From: Dendrolimus kikuchii
Taxonomy: Eukaryota; Arthropoda; Insecta; Lepidoptera; Lasiocampidae
NCBI GenBank assembly: GCA_019925095.2
Contig: CM034401.1
Location: 4,495,838-4,559,837 of the forward strand
Direction of reading: 5' to 3'
DNA: 64,000 nucleotides
The notes under the pieces were generated by a model that did not search any database, was not told where the DNA came from, and saw only the letters and a list, made by a program, of their open reading frames with translations. The stretch's first letter is position 1. Each line of letters opens with the position of its first letter. Shown one piece after another: positions 41,878-51,825 of this stretch. Both the position numbers and the translations under genes were made by a program.

Positions 41878-44800
41878 CCTGCTACTCACTTACACAATAC
41901 TACACTACACCCACCCATACCATCGCTACAATATACACCATCCACTACATCACGTAAACAAAATAAATCCCAGTTTCATACTCAGCACTATGATAATAAA
42001 GTTTATCATAATAATCACTTGCCCGGCAGCCCTGTTACTTCCTCTGATAAAGCTAACCAAAATGACAGTCATATTTCAGCACATACTCAGCACATTACAG
42101 TACACGATCCACCAGTTTTATTACCCACTGTGTCCCTAGAACTAGCAGACAACGCTGGAGAATTTCATAAGGCAAGAGCATTATTAGACAGCGGTTCCAT
42201 GCTAACCTTGTTAACTAAAACTATGACACAAAAATTACGTTTGCCTGTCGAGCACACAGAACTAAAAATTACAGGAGTCGGTAATCAGCAGACTCAAAAC
42301 TCTAGTTCTTCAACTACCATCACATTCCGCCCTATTCACACCGAAGTCCCAGTAATTAGCGCAAAGGCATACATTCTACCAGATTTGACAGGTCTTTTAC
42401 CATTAACAATGTTACCTGACGTTGTTCCACTCCTCGACTCGACACAGCTTCCCCTAGCAGACTCGTCTTATCGTTTTCCAGCCGCTATTGACTTGATTTT
42501 GGGTTCTGATGTCTTGGGCCAAATTTTGGATGGTAACAAAATTTTTTTGGGCCCCGGCAGACCAATAGCCTTCGGCACGATCTTCAATTTCGCTCTTTTA
42601 GGTCCTATCAATCCAAACTACACAAAGCCTGAGCCTCAAGTTAATTCAGCACTAGTAAATATTGACTGTTTACAACCCCAACACTCAAATAAAGAAATAC
42701 ACTCCGCTCTGGAGAGATTCTGGGAAGTCGAAGAAGTGCAATCAAAGGACAACTCAACCTCTGACGAGTGTGAGGAGAACTTTCGTTCTACCACCACACG
42801 TGATCCCACAGGGCGATACATAGTATCCCTTCCCTTTCTTACAAAGGCACCTAAGCTCGGTGCAACCCACGCTATTGCACTACGACGATTCCTTAATTTG
42901 GAGCGCAAACTCCAAAGAGATCCTACCCTCCGCTCAAAATATATCGACTTCATGAAGGAATACATTGACATGGGCCACATGGCTCTTTGTCACCCCAGCA
43001 CATTCAAAGGAAAAGACCATTTTTACGTCCCGCATCATGGCATCTTCAAAGCCAACTCTGAAAAACTTCGCACGGTTTTTGATGGCAGCTGTAAGAGCTC
43101 TAATGGTGTCAGTCTTAATGACTGTCTGCACACTGGCCCACCGCTCCAACGTGATATTACTGACATCATTCTAAATTTTCGTACTCACAAAGTGGTCTTT
43201 AGTACAGACATCCAGATGATGTTTAGAAATATACTAGTTCACCCAGACCACAGACGGTTCCAACTCATTCTATGGCGCTCTTCTCCAGATCAACCTCTGC
43301 TCACTTACGCCCTGTCCACTGTCACGTATGGCCTACGACCCAGCCCCTTCCTCGCCAATCGATCTATTATACAGCTGGTCACTGATGAAGGTCACCGTTT
43401 TCCCCAGGCTGCACAGGTTCTTACGCACTCCATATTCGTGGATGACATTCTGACTGGGCATGATTCAGTTGACAAGGCAATAGCTCTGCAGACTGAACTC
43501 ATTGAGTTACTAGCCCTAGGGGGATTTCATTTGCGAAAGTGGACCTCAAACTCTCGTCAGCTTTTAGAACGCTTCCCGGATGATCAATGTGACATACCCA
43601 AGGATTTTGATGTTGTACCCGACTCCAATGCAATCAAGGTACTTGGTATGCAATGGATACCCCAAACGGACGAATTTACATATCACATTTCGGTACCTAC
43701 ACTGGAAAAATTTACCAAAAGGTCAATACTCAGTACCATCGCTCGTTTATACGATCCTAGTGGATGGATCAGCCCAGTTATTTTCCGCGCAAAACTGCTC
43801 ATTCAGCACCTATGGACTCTAAAGTTAGACTGGGATGAATCGGCTCCCAATGATGTCACATTTCAATTTCAGCACATTTTTGAAGACTTACCTCTACTCT
43901 CTGCTCTTCGACTCCCCAGAACAATTTGCACCAGCAAAGATTCCACCTACACCCTACACGGTTTTGCCGATGCATCCGAATCCGGATATGCAGCCGCAGT
44001 CTATCTTCATGAAACGAATATCACGGGTCAGGTACACGTCAGACTACTTGTTTCTAAATCCAAGGTAGCCCCCATTAAAACCCGACAGACTATACCAAAG
44101 CTGGAACTTTCAGCTGCACACCTCACTTCGCTGCTCATTTCTCGCGTCTCTGTTCAACTTTCTGCCCACATTACCATTCAGCAACACTTTTGTTGGTCAG
44201 ACAGTACTATCGTACTCGCCTGGCTTAAAACTCCTTCTCAATCCCTACAGGTCTTTGAGGCCAATCGAGTCTCTGCCATTGCAGCCAATCCATGTAACCC
44301 TACTTGGAGACATGTACCCTCAGCTCTTAACCCTGCCGACTGTGCTAGCAGGGGAATATCAGCACAGGAACTCTTAGCCTATGACCTATGGTGGTCGCCT
44401 ACTTGGCTCAAGGCCCCACCTGATACCTGGCCCACGATGCCCCCTGCTTTGGGTCATCACGTACTGCCTGGTCTAAAACCAAGAAAAATGGTAGCTCACA
44501 TCGCGGTTCCTGATCTAGACACGGATTTACTCACGAGATTCAGCTCCTTAGACACACTTGTAGGCGTAACCGCATGTATTAAACGTTTTGCACACAATTG
44601 CTTGGTATCTTCTCACTCTCGCATCGTTGGTCCCATTACCGTAGACGAACGTAAGAAAGCGCTCTTACACTGGGTACGCTCAGTCCAACAAAATATGTTC
44701 GCTGAAGACATCCACCGACTGCAAACTAACAAATTATGTACAGTGCGAATACAACGCCTCTCGCCCTTTCTCAAGGATGGTCTTCTTAGAGTAGGAGGGC

Positions 44801-46005
44801 GCTTGTCCAACTCAGCCCTTAGATATGACACACAACATCCCCTCATCTTACCCAGTTCAAGCCCCCTTGTGGACCTAATTATAGATCATTTCCACACTAT
44901 ACACTGCCACCCGGGCGCAGATACACTACACGCACTACTCCGTCAACAATACTGGATTTTATCTGGAAGGCGAGTCATTCGTCACCGTGTCTTTAAATGT
45001 GTACGCTGTTTTAGGCATCGAGCTCAGCCGAATCCCCCTTTTATGGCCGACCTACCGGCTGATCGAGTCAGCCCACAACCGGTGTTTAGTCAAGTGTCCA
45101 CGGATTTTGCCGGACCATTCCTAATTAAATCAAGTACTCTACGCAATGCCAAACTTCTCAAAGGCTACTTTTGTGTTTTCGTTTGTCTCGCCACCAAGGC
45201 AGTGCACTTAGAGGCTGTCTCGGAGCTTTCTACGGACGCCTTTTTTGCGGCATTGCAAAGGTTCGTTAGTCGGCGCGGAATCCCTACCCTAATTCGCTCT
45301 GATTGCGGTACAAACTATGTCGGCGCAAGAAATCAGCTCATAGAAGTACAAAACTTCTTAAAGGCCAATGATGATAGAATTACGCACAAGCTAGCCACAC
45401 AGCAGATCACATGGTTGCTCAATCCGCCCTCAGCTCCTTCTTTTGGCGGTCTGCACGAGGCAGCCGTGAAATCTACTAAGCAATTACTCTATCGCGTATT
45501 AGGTGAGCAGCATCTGACCTTTGAAGAATTTTCTACACTCTTAGCCCGTATTGAGGCCGTTCTCAACTCTCGACCACTCTGCCCTCTGTCTTCAGACCCT
45601 ACAGACTTCGAAGTCCTAACCGCTGGTCATTTCCTTATAGGTCGCCCACTTACCGCATTACCCGAACATTCCCATGAATCCTCTCCTCCATCAACCCTAC
45701 GACGTTTTCGCTTAGTGCAAGCGTTGGCTCAGCGATTTTGGACCTTGTGGTCGAAATCCTACCTGCACACTCTCCAATCCCGATCTAAATGGACTACGGA
45801 AACCAGTCGACCCAAGATTGGTGAGCTGGTACTCATAAAGGAGGATAATCTTCCCAGACTCCAGTGGAAGATGGGAAGAATAAAGAAGATTCTGCCCGGA
45901 AAGGATGACGTCGTCCGAGTCGTAGAACTCAGCACCAAGGATGGCAGCTTAACGAGACCAGTCACAAAGATTGCTCGTCTTCCCCTCGACGACAACAGCA
46001 CTTAG
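41875..46005 (+). CDS. pol: BEL/Pao retrotransposon Pol (protease, RT, RNase H, integrase)
   Basis: 1376 residues counted from the codon after the Gag TGA. Aspartic protease active site LLDSGS at about 103-108 (DUF1758-type). Reverse transcriptase includes STDIQMMFRNILVHP and the catalytic FVDD at about 521-524, the BEL form of YXDD. An RNase H-like or A17-peptidase-annotated region follows, with FADAS (D near 699) and WSDSTIVLAWL. The integrase zinc region has a histidine cluster at about 1005-1012 and CX2C at 1042-1045. The integrase core has TDFAGPF (D 1077), SDCGTNY (D 1143) and GGLHEAAVK (E 1195). The C-terminal GELVLIKEDNLPRLQWKMGR block is the DUF5641-like end. All catalytic residues are present and no frameshift was seen. 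There is no envelope ORF. Pol lacks its own ATG upstream of the protease, implying expression as a Gag-Pol fusion. Confidence 0.93.
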   Translation, partial: LPATHLHNTTLHPPIPSLQYTPSTTSRKQNKSQFHTQHYDNKVYHNNHLPGSPVTSSDKANQNDSHISAHTQHITVHDPPVLLPTVSLELADNAGEFHKARALLDSGSMLTLLTKTMTQKLRLPVEHTELKITGVGNQQTQNSSSSTTITFRPIHTEVPVISAKAYILPDLTGLLPLTMLPDVVPLLDSTQLPLADSSYRFPAAIDLILGSDVLGQILDGNKIFLGPGRPIAFGTIFNFALLGPINPNYTKPEPQVNSALVNIDCLQPQHSNKEIHSALERFWEVEEVQSKDNSTSDECEENFRSTTTRDPTGRYIVSLPFLTKAPKLGATHAIALRRFLNLERKLQRDPTLRSKYIDFMKEYIDMGHMALCHPSTFKGKDHFYVPHHGIFKANSEKLRTVFDGSCKSSNGVSLNDCLHTGPPLQRDITDIILNFRTHKVVFSTDIQMMFRNILVHPDHRRFQLILWRSSPDQPLLTYALSTVTYGLRPSPFLANRSIIQLVTDEGHRFPQAAQVLTHSIFVDDILTGHDSVDKAIALQTELIELLALGGFHLRKWTSNSRQLLERFPDDQCDIPKDFDVVPDSNAIKVLGMQWIPQTDEFTYHISVPTLEKFTKRSILSTIARLYDPSGWISPVIFRAKLLIQHLWTLKLDWDESAPNDVTFQFQHIFEDLPLLSALRLPRTICTSKDSTYTLHGFADASESGYAAAVYLHETNITGQVHVRLLVSKSKVAPIKTRQTIPKLELSAAHLTSLLISRVSVQLSAHITIQQHFCWSDSTIVLAWLKTPSQSLQVFEANRVSAIAANPCNPTWRHVPSALNPADCASRGISAQELLAYDLWWSPTWLKAPPDTWPTMPPALGHHVLPGLKPRKMVAHIAVPDLDTDLLTRFSSLDTLVGVTACIKRFAHNCLVSSHSRIVGPITVDERKKALLHWVRSVQQNMFAEDIHRLQTNKLCTVRIQRLSPFLKDGLLRVGGRLSNSALRYDTQHPLILPSSSPLVDLIIDHFHTIHCHPGADTLHALLRQQYWILSGRRVIRHRVFKCVRCFRHRAQPNPPFMADLPADRVSPQPVFSQVSTDFAGPFLIKSSTLRNAKLLKGYFCVFVCLATKAVHLEAVSELSTDAFFAALQRFVSRRGIPTLIRSDCGTNYVGARNQLIEVQNFLKANDDRITHKLATQQITWLLNPPSAPSFGGLHEAAVKSTKQLLYRVLGEQHLTFEEFSTLLARIEAVLNSRPLCPLSSDPTDFEVLTAGHFLIGRPLTALPEHSHESSPPSTLRRFRLVQALAQRFWTLWSKSYLHTLQSRSKWTTETSRPKIGELVLIKEDNLPRLQWKMGRIKKILPGKDDVVRVVELSTKDGSLTRPVTKIARLPLDDNST

Positions 46006-46036
46006 TCAGCACTATAAATGGGAGCCGTCACCTTTT

Positions 46037-46051
46037 CCCCGGGCCCCAGGA
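46037..46051 (+). promoter_or_regulatory. Candidate polypurine-like junction before a longer 3' LTR
   Basis: CCCCGGGCCCCAGGA precedes TGTTCACGCC at 46052. TGTTCAC is how some BEL-group LTRs begin, which would make the 3' LTR 346 bp (46052-46397). It is a weak purine tract. If right, the 5' LTR lacks its first 90 bp. Confidence 0.35.
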
Positions 46052-46141
46052 TGTTCACGCCACGCGTAACGAACGATGATTCCCCGAAAAAGTAATTTAC
46101 CCCGCACTTCCGCGTCTCAACGATCAGTCTGAATCGATCCG

Positions 46142-46397
46142 TCGTAAAAACATTCACGCATCGCGCGCGCATTTGAGATATCCACCCAATTGCAATACTA
46201 ACCGGGTTCCAAGAGCTTGGTGATAAGTGGCAAGTGAATCTAGTTGTGAAGCGGGAGATATATAACAAGAGAACACGCACTGCTGCTCCTGTATCGCAGA
46301 CGCTCCGGTTACTCAGCTCATATTATTACGGGTGAGTCCATTTATCTCCATTCCCTCTTACCCTTGCACCCTTGAAATCTGGCAATCGGCCAGATCA
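46142..46397 (+). mobile_element. BEL/Pao 3' LTR (portion shared with the 5' LTR)
   Basis: Identical to 39485-39740 over 256 bp. Followed by ATAATTTTAAC, giving the candidate duplication ATAATT with 39476-39481. The upstream boundary is uncertain (46052 or about 46137). Confidence 0.88.
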
Positions 46398-46399
46398 AT

Positions 46400-46680
46400 A
46401 ATTTTAACACTAATGGATACCAAGGTAGACAAAAAAATAAATGTATTGGTCCGTGAAAGATAACATGATGATTTGTGGTATTATAGACAACATAAGTCAG
46501 CATAAAGGAATATGAAAGAAAAAGACGTAATGATACCAAATGATTGCGTGAAGATAGAAGAAAAATGAAGTGTAAGTAAAGAAATGCGATAATGTAGTGG
46601 CTAAGACTCTCATGCCAATGACATCTTGAATGAAAAACATGCCCAACTAATTTTTATCGAAATAGGTAATGAGCATATTT
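46400..46680. other. Short flank, nothing recognised
   Basis: AT-rich, no ORF or repeat partner. It directly follows the BEL element. Confidence 0.35.
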
Positions 46681-46930
46681 GACGGTCTCTGTGGTTGAGT
46701 GGGCTAAGCCTTTGCCGGCCTACCTCACTGTAACGCAGACGCTGCGGGTTCGATTCCTGGTATAATAAATTACGGAAAAGTATTTTCTCCGTTATTTACT
46801 ATAGTCTGGGTGTCTGGGATCGGCCCCAGAGTTGTCTGTTGTATATTACCCATAACACAATCGTAACTTGCTTAATTTGGGGATTTACAATATGTGTGTT
46901 TGTAAGCCGATTGTTATTATTATTATTATA
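46681..46930 (+). mobile_element. SINE1, copy 3
   Basis: Best-preserved Pol III signals: A-box TGGTTGAGTGG at 46692-46702 and B-box GGTTCGATTCC at 46747-46757. These fit a tRNA-derived promoter. The body matches copies at 209 and 30291. Tail is a TTA run (GTTATTATTATTATTATA) at 46912-46930. Confidence 0.85.
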
Positions 46931-46934
46931 TGTT

Positions 46935-47620
46935 ATAAATACCAGATGCTGAAAGTGTTTAGACCTTACAGATAATCGATGCGTAAAACCTACAACCGAC
47001 CTTGGATAAGCGTGCGCATTTTCCCATTTGTACATACATACTAATATGGAGTATGTATGAATCTATATAAATTTCTGTCAGTTTTTATTGGCAATCATTG
47101 TTAAAAGTTCCCTTTACAATTTAATTTGCTTATTTATACACAACAGGCGACATATTTTGATACGCACCTAAAGACATCGTTAAATATTTTTGAAAATGGA
47201 ATAGGTTTACTGCAATCAGCTTAATGAAACAAGAGCAGAGCAAACGGTATACGGCGTTGTAGAGGAGGCCTTACTTGTCGCTGATCTGTAAGTTTATGTG
47301 ACTCACGTAGTATGAGTTTGCTTTGCCAACGTGCAATGGCTACCGTACTCGCACGAGTACAGATCCATTCGCGGCGACATACACCCAATCTACTTTCGTT
47401 TGCACAACTGTGTTTGCTGTGAACACAGTTGTGAAATTTGAGGCGATATTTTAATCGCTCCATTGCTATGGTCAGCTATGAAATGGAAATAACACATTAG
47501 GAAGTGGTTTATGAATACGAACAAAATATTTATAACTTATACCTTATTTGAAAGTCATACATACATTATAAATTATAAGTACTGTGACGGTCAGCTGTTT
47601 GGAGCTGACCGGGATCTATT
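46935..47620. other. Gap without supported genes
   Basis: 47330-47470 has moderate GC content. TGTGTTTGCTGTGAACACAG forms a short stem near 47408-47430. No family match. Confidence 0.35.
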
Positions 47621-47940
47621 CTTTTTTTTTATTTTTTATTGCAGGAGTTCAGCAGACAGGCAGACGGCCCACTTGATGGAAAGCGGTTACCATCGCCTAT
47701 GGACATTTGCAACACCAAAGGTGCTACAAATGCGCTGCTGCTCTCTTAAAGGAGACTGGAACCTGGTCACTAATGCCGGAACACAACACAAGGCTGTTAT
47801 GGCGGCATACTCTAGACTAGGGGTGGTCGCCATCCAGTCGAGCAAATGCCCTGCCACCTGGCTGTGGGTTGTTTAGTCGCCTCTTACGACAGGCCGCCAG
47901 GCCGCAGGAAATTGTATTCTTTCTCCGATCCTGCACGGAT
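47621..47940 (-). mobile_element. Family R copy, full length, left arm of inverted pair
   Basis: T-rich tail (T9 plus T6) at 47622-47638 then ATTGCAGGAGTTCAGC, ending CCTGCACGGAT. Its right neighbour is an inverted, 5'-truncated R copy, as at 8004-8520. Confidence 0.8.
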
Positions 47941-47960
47941 ACTTCACGGATTCTTCAATT

Positions 47961-48143
47961 AACAACAAACTTGAGTTGTGTTCTTTCATTAGTGATCAGG
48001 TTCCAGTCTTTATTAAGAGAGCAGCAGCCCATTTGTAACACCTTTGGTGTTGCAAATGTCCATAGGCGATGGTAACCGCTTTCCATCAAGTGGCCCGTCT
48101 GCCTGTCTGCTGAACTCCTGCAATAAAAAAATAATAAAAAAAA
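47961..48143 (+). mobile_element. Family R copy, 5'-truncated, right arm of inverted pair
   Basis: From CTTGAGTTGTGTTC through GAACTCCTGCAATAAAAAAA with a longer mixed A/T tail. Arms of about 150 bp are complementary to the left copy. TTCTTTCATTAGTG replaces the usual TTCCGGCATTAGTG. Confidence 0.78.
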
Positions 48144-48460
48144 TAATGAGAGACTGGTTAAGGATATAACTTTATATTCTAGTATTCTCCATCAAGACGC
48201 TTTTACACGAGATGTATTCTGCTCTCGGGCCGATACAATAATAATAGTCCAGTCATATTAGGGGTTTCACCCCGGAATGAGAGATAATAAGCTATAAACT
48301 TGTACACACCTTCATTTTGGTCTTCTAAAAGTTGTCTGAAAAGTCTCAAAAAATCTCGTATTTGCGCCGTAAGTTATTCAAGGTCAAAGGTCACAAAAAT
48401 CAGTTTTTCACGATTAACTTGGTTTTTATAGCTCCAATGATGTTAATAATCATTTAAAAA
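48144..48460. other. Short gap
   Basis: Nothing recognised. 48330-48420 resembles an undetermined LINE-type tail, too weakly to assign. Confidence 0.3.
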
Positions 48461-48464
48461 AAAA

Positions 48465-48705
48465 CCGACTTCAAAAGCTAAAAAACTAAGAAGTATAAAA
48501 TAACTTATTTCTAAAGCTATTATTATTAATATATATTATCTAAAACAGCTTGAAGTCGGTGCAAACAAAAACATAAAAATTACTATATTTCGAAAATGAC
48601 TAAGCACCGACTTTAAGATGTTTTAGATAATATATATTAATAATAATTGCTTTAGAAATAAGTTATTTTATACTTTTTAGTTTTTGAAGTCGGTTTTTTT
48701 AAACG
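48465..48705. repeat. Long inverted repeat, arms of about 105 bp
   Basis: The arm from AACCGACTTCAAAAGCTAAA to TTATCTAAAACAGCTTGAAG and its reverse complement (AAGATGTTTTAGATAA to GAAGTCGGTTTTTTT) are nearly identical, around a loop of roughly 35-40 bp near 48565-48605. Confidence 0.88.
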
Positions 48706-48841
48706 AAGTTTTTTACTTTTTTGTTACTTTTTAGTGTCTAGCTCTGTATGGGTAGACCTACGAAAGGTGCCACGCTTCTTAAAAAATATAGGTCCCAAGA
48801 AACGGGAACAAAAAAATATTCGTAAAATAAAAACTACTGGG

Positions 48842-49320
48842 CCAAACTATGTAAAACTTTTAAGGGACCAAATGGCAACTATTCCACATCAAAATAAACA
48901 AGAATCATGTAAATCGGATTATAAATCTCAGCGTAGTCGGTGTACATATGGAACGGAATGGAAAATTTTTCATAAAAAATGTTCATAAAATGAAAACTAG
49001 TACACCAAACTATGTTAAATTTTTAAGCGACCAAATGACAACTATTCCGCATCAAACTAAACAAGAATCACGTAAATCGGATTATAAATCTCAGCGTAAT
49101 CGGTGTACATATGGAACGGAATGGAAATTTTTTCATAAAAAATGTTCATAAAATGATAACTACTGGGCCAAACTATGTCAAATTTTTAGGGGACCAAATG
49201 ACAGCTATTCCGCGTTGAACAAAAAAAGAATCACGTAAATCGAATCATAAATCTCGGAGTAATCGGTGAACATACATAAAAAAAAAGATTCCGACGAATT
49301 GAGAACCTCCTCCTTTTTTT
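48842..49320 (+). repeat. Tandem repeat, about 163-bp period, three units
   Basis: CCAAACTATGT at 48842, 49004 and 49168. Each unit also has GACCAAATG, CTATTCC.C.T, AAATCGGATTATAAATCTC and a CATA.ATAAAA end. The third unit is closest to the lone copy at 38390-38480. Confidence 0.85.
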
Positions 49321-49329
49321 GAAGTCGGT

Positions 49330-49915
49330 TAATAACTGTACAGTATTTGCGACGAATTTTGAAATGATTTGTATTATTTAATACATTTCATTTAATAACA
49401 TTTTGCATACTTTTCTATCACAGTTGAGCCGTCATCATCTCTGCTGTAATCCAGCAATAAAAAAAGATGGCCACCAAACCCAACGGCGGACTGATAAACA
49501 CATGAATATGGTGATTATTGCCAAAGTATCCACGGCACCCTAAAAATAAAAGACATCGTTAAAATTAATAATTAATCAGTCATTTATTGGTCGGTTTCTA
49601 TATATTACTAACCGTTAATCTGTTTTAGTATGAGTTAAAATTTGACATATGCTCCAATACAAGTAATGTCAAATTTCTACTAATGTTAAGGCAAGCGTTA
49701 CAGTTGTTTAGTAGCATAGTTGTTCTTGTCATGTTCAAAGTTAATAATTTTTTGATGGACCCTCTTATTTCTAAAGTTCTAAACGATACAATCGGCCATT
49801 TCCTTAATTGAATAATAATGTTATAATTTTATTTTTTCGGTGATTAGCGCCTGTTTTGAATAGAGTAAGTAGTTCTTTATAATTTAATATAATTTTATGT
49901 AAGAATATTTATCTC
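49330..49915. other. Gap with a possible worn MITE end
   Basis: 49586-49640 (TTGGTCGGTTTCTATATATT, ACTAACCGTTAATC) recalls the 7088/28304 MITE termini, and 50651-50670 (TATAGGAACCGGCCATAAAG) could be the opposite end of the same element across a nested G repeat. Confidence 0.35.
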
Positions 49916-49917
49916 TA

Positions 49918-50213
49918 ACTAGCGGCCCCGGCAGACGTTATCCTGCTCTGAAAAAATAAAAATCTAGAACCCGATCCCAGCGCCACCTACCGGTTTTAAT
50001 TGCGAATCTAAACCATCCGGGAACCCACTCAAACGCATAAAAACAAAATCGCTCCAGGTGATTAGGAGGACTCTAGAACCCGAGCTCAGTGCCACTATGT
50101 CCGTTTCTTGGTTCTAAGCTACCTCCCCACCAATTTTCAGGCAACTCGGCTGTACCAGCCGGTCTTGAGTTATAAATAGTGCAACTAACACGACTTTCTT
50201 TTATATATATAGA
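49918..50213 (+). mobile_element. G repeat, LINE 3'-like, copy 2
   Basis: CTAGCGGCCCCGGCAGACGT to ACTAACACGACTTTC, then TATATATATAGATATG. Collinear with 12408-12750 but lacking one internal block (the AACGGGATAAAAAGTCC part). Confidence 0.65.
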
Positions 50214-50219
50214 TATGTG

Positions 50220-51210
50220 GTGATTGTGTACAGATTATAATTCAAAATCTCTCAATTGTACATAGGCGGTATTCACTACATTTTATTTTCATGTTGCTGT
50301 TCGCTTTATTTTATTATATGTAAAACTTTAAGTATAATATTTTATGTAACATCTAGTATAAAATATTATCAAAAATTTCTAAACAATAATGTATTCAACT
50401 CTTTTCATTCATAACTTTTTAATTAAAATAGTTTATCAATGACTTCAATCCGCTATCGGTTGTGCCAATTTGCTAAGTTTCTTATACTGTAAAATTGTTG
50501 GAGGGATGTCGAGGTGTTCTAAAAATGCTTGTCATGTGTGAAAAGTTAGTGGATAACATGATTATAAATATAGTGACCAGTTGCTGTTCTTTTATTACCA
50601 TACACCCTCTCGAGTTGTTGTAAGTATTACACAATTGAATGATTATAAAGTTATAGGAACCGGCCATAAAGCATTTAAAATTATTTAACTCCGTAGTAAG
50701 TAATCTACAAAACTGATTAAATTAAAACTCAATTAGCAAAATGTGAAATTAAAACAGATACGACCAAAAGCACGGTATCGTTTTAACATAATTACTACGG
50801 ATCCTTACTTTACCAGTCTTTATAAAGCAGCGAATGAAACACACGAAAAACCTAATTAATTATACATGTTCTTAATTATATACGTTGACATGTGTGAAGT
50901 TTAACGAGCGGAGTTTCGGGCGATTGAATGTGTTACCCGTCCGATATTCATCGGGTCCTTTCATTTAGAACTGACCCTCGCATATACATGCCCAGGGCTC
51001 ATATTTGATAAAAGGCCTTAATTAAAGCCTCGTATTATAGCTGAAAGTGTACCACGATAGACTGATAACGTCATGTTGGAGCGGAGTTTGTTTTAGTTAC
51101 GAAATACTGATAAAGCTCTTTGGTTACATTGGGTGAGATTAATGTTTGTTGATGGTAATATTAGTGGGATTAAAATAAGCACTCTCGCAGAATCGTATTA
51201 CGAAAAAAGG
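50220..51210. other. AT-rich gap
   Basis: No gene, RNA or repeat partner other than the possible MITE end near 50660. Confidence 0.35.
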
Positions 51211-51224
51211 TCCAGAAATGAGAA

Positions 51225-51514
51225 ATAATATCAGCCTATAAATTGCTGGGCTCGGGCCTCCCATTATAGGGAACGGACAGTATACCCGCCACGCGTGTCC
51301 AAGGCGGCTTGGCAGGTTTGACACATCGGTTATCTCGATGCGCAGGTTGCATCACGATGTTTTCCTTCACCGCTGTTAGCACGTGGTAATTGTCACAATA
51401 TGCACATTAGGTCAGAAAACTGCCTAAGCGGTGCATGCATTCCGGCCAGGATCGAACCCGCGCCCTATGAGTTTGGGACGCGTGCGATAGCCATTACGCT
51501 ACCAAAACTTATTA
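51225..51514 (-). mobile_element. tRNA-derived SINE, family SINE2, copy 2
   Basis: Minus strand: A-box TAGCGTAATGG (51501-51491) and B-box GGTTCGATCCT (51458-51448), then the SINE2 body. CCAGAAATGAGAA is duplicated at 51212-51224 and 51515-51527. This copy defines both ends of the family at 290 bp. Confidence 0.9.
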
Positions 51515-51825
51515 CCAGAAATGAGAAGCAGCATTTTATTCCATAAATCACTTTAATGTATTATTGTTCCGATTTACACAGAACACTTGTACAGAACTTA
51601 TCGCCCTCACACTTGACTGTCACAGAATTACACTGACTTGCGTGCGCCACTCCCGGAGGTTTTAATACTTTAAGGACGAGAAAACAAATAAGTGATCGAG
51701 GTAGCTAGTAAACAGTTCTCATAATTTAGTTTCTATCAATGGAAGTGACACAGAAGCTGGTTTAGCGGAAGTACCAGACAGATCAGTATTTCATTAATTA
51801 AATTATATGTACATATAAATACTTA

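Larger units (their letters stand above)
48465..49328. mobile_element. TTAA-type inverted-repeat element, second member, with an internal hairpin and tandem units
   Basis: Left CCGACTTCAAAAGC and right GAAGTCGG, then TTAA (49329-49332). On the left TTAA sits at 48454-48457, separated by an A run. Termini and the right-hand sequence match the 37170-38533 element. It contains a 240-bp inverted repeat (48465-48705) and three tandem units of about 163 bp (from about 48842). The two similar ORFs within are the same tandem unit read twice and are not genes. Confidence 0.7.

Noticed and set aside
46052..46141. Treating TGTTCACGCC at 46052 as the definite 3' LTR start
   Set aside because: The 5' LTR lacks this segment and a target duplication fits the short form, so it is kept only as an alternative.
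46690..46760. A/B-box pair considered as a tRNA gene
   Set aside because: No cloverleaf with an anticodon arm could be drawn. The sequence belongs to a three-copy SINE.
48734..49151. Two similar ORFs read as a small gene family
   Set aside because: They are successive units of a 163-bp tandem repeat inside a TTAA element.
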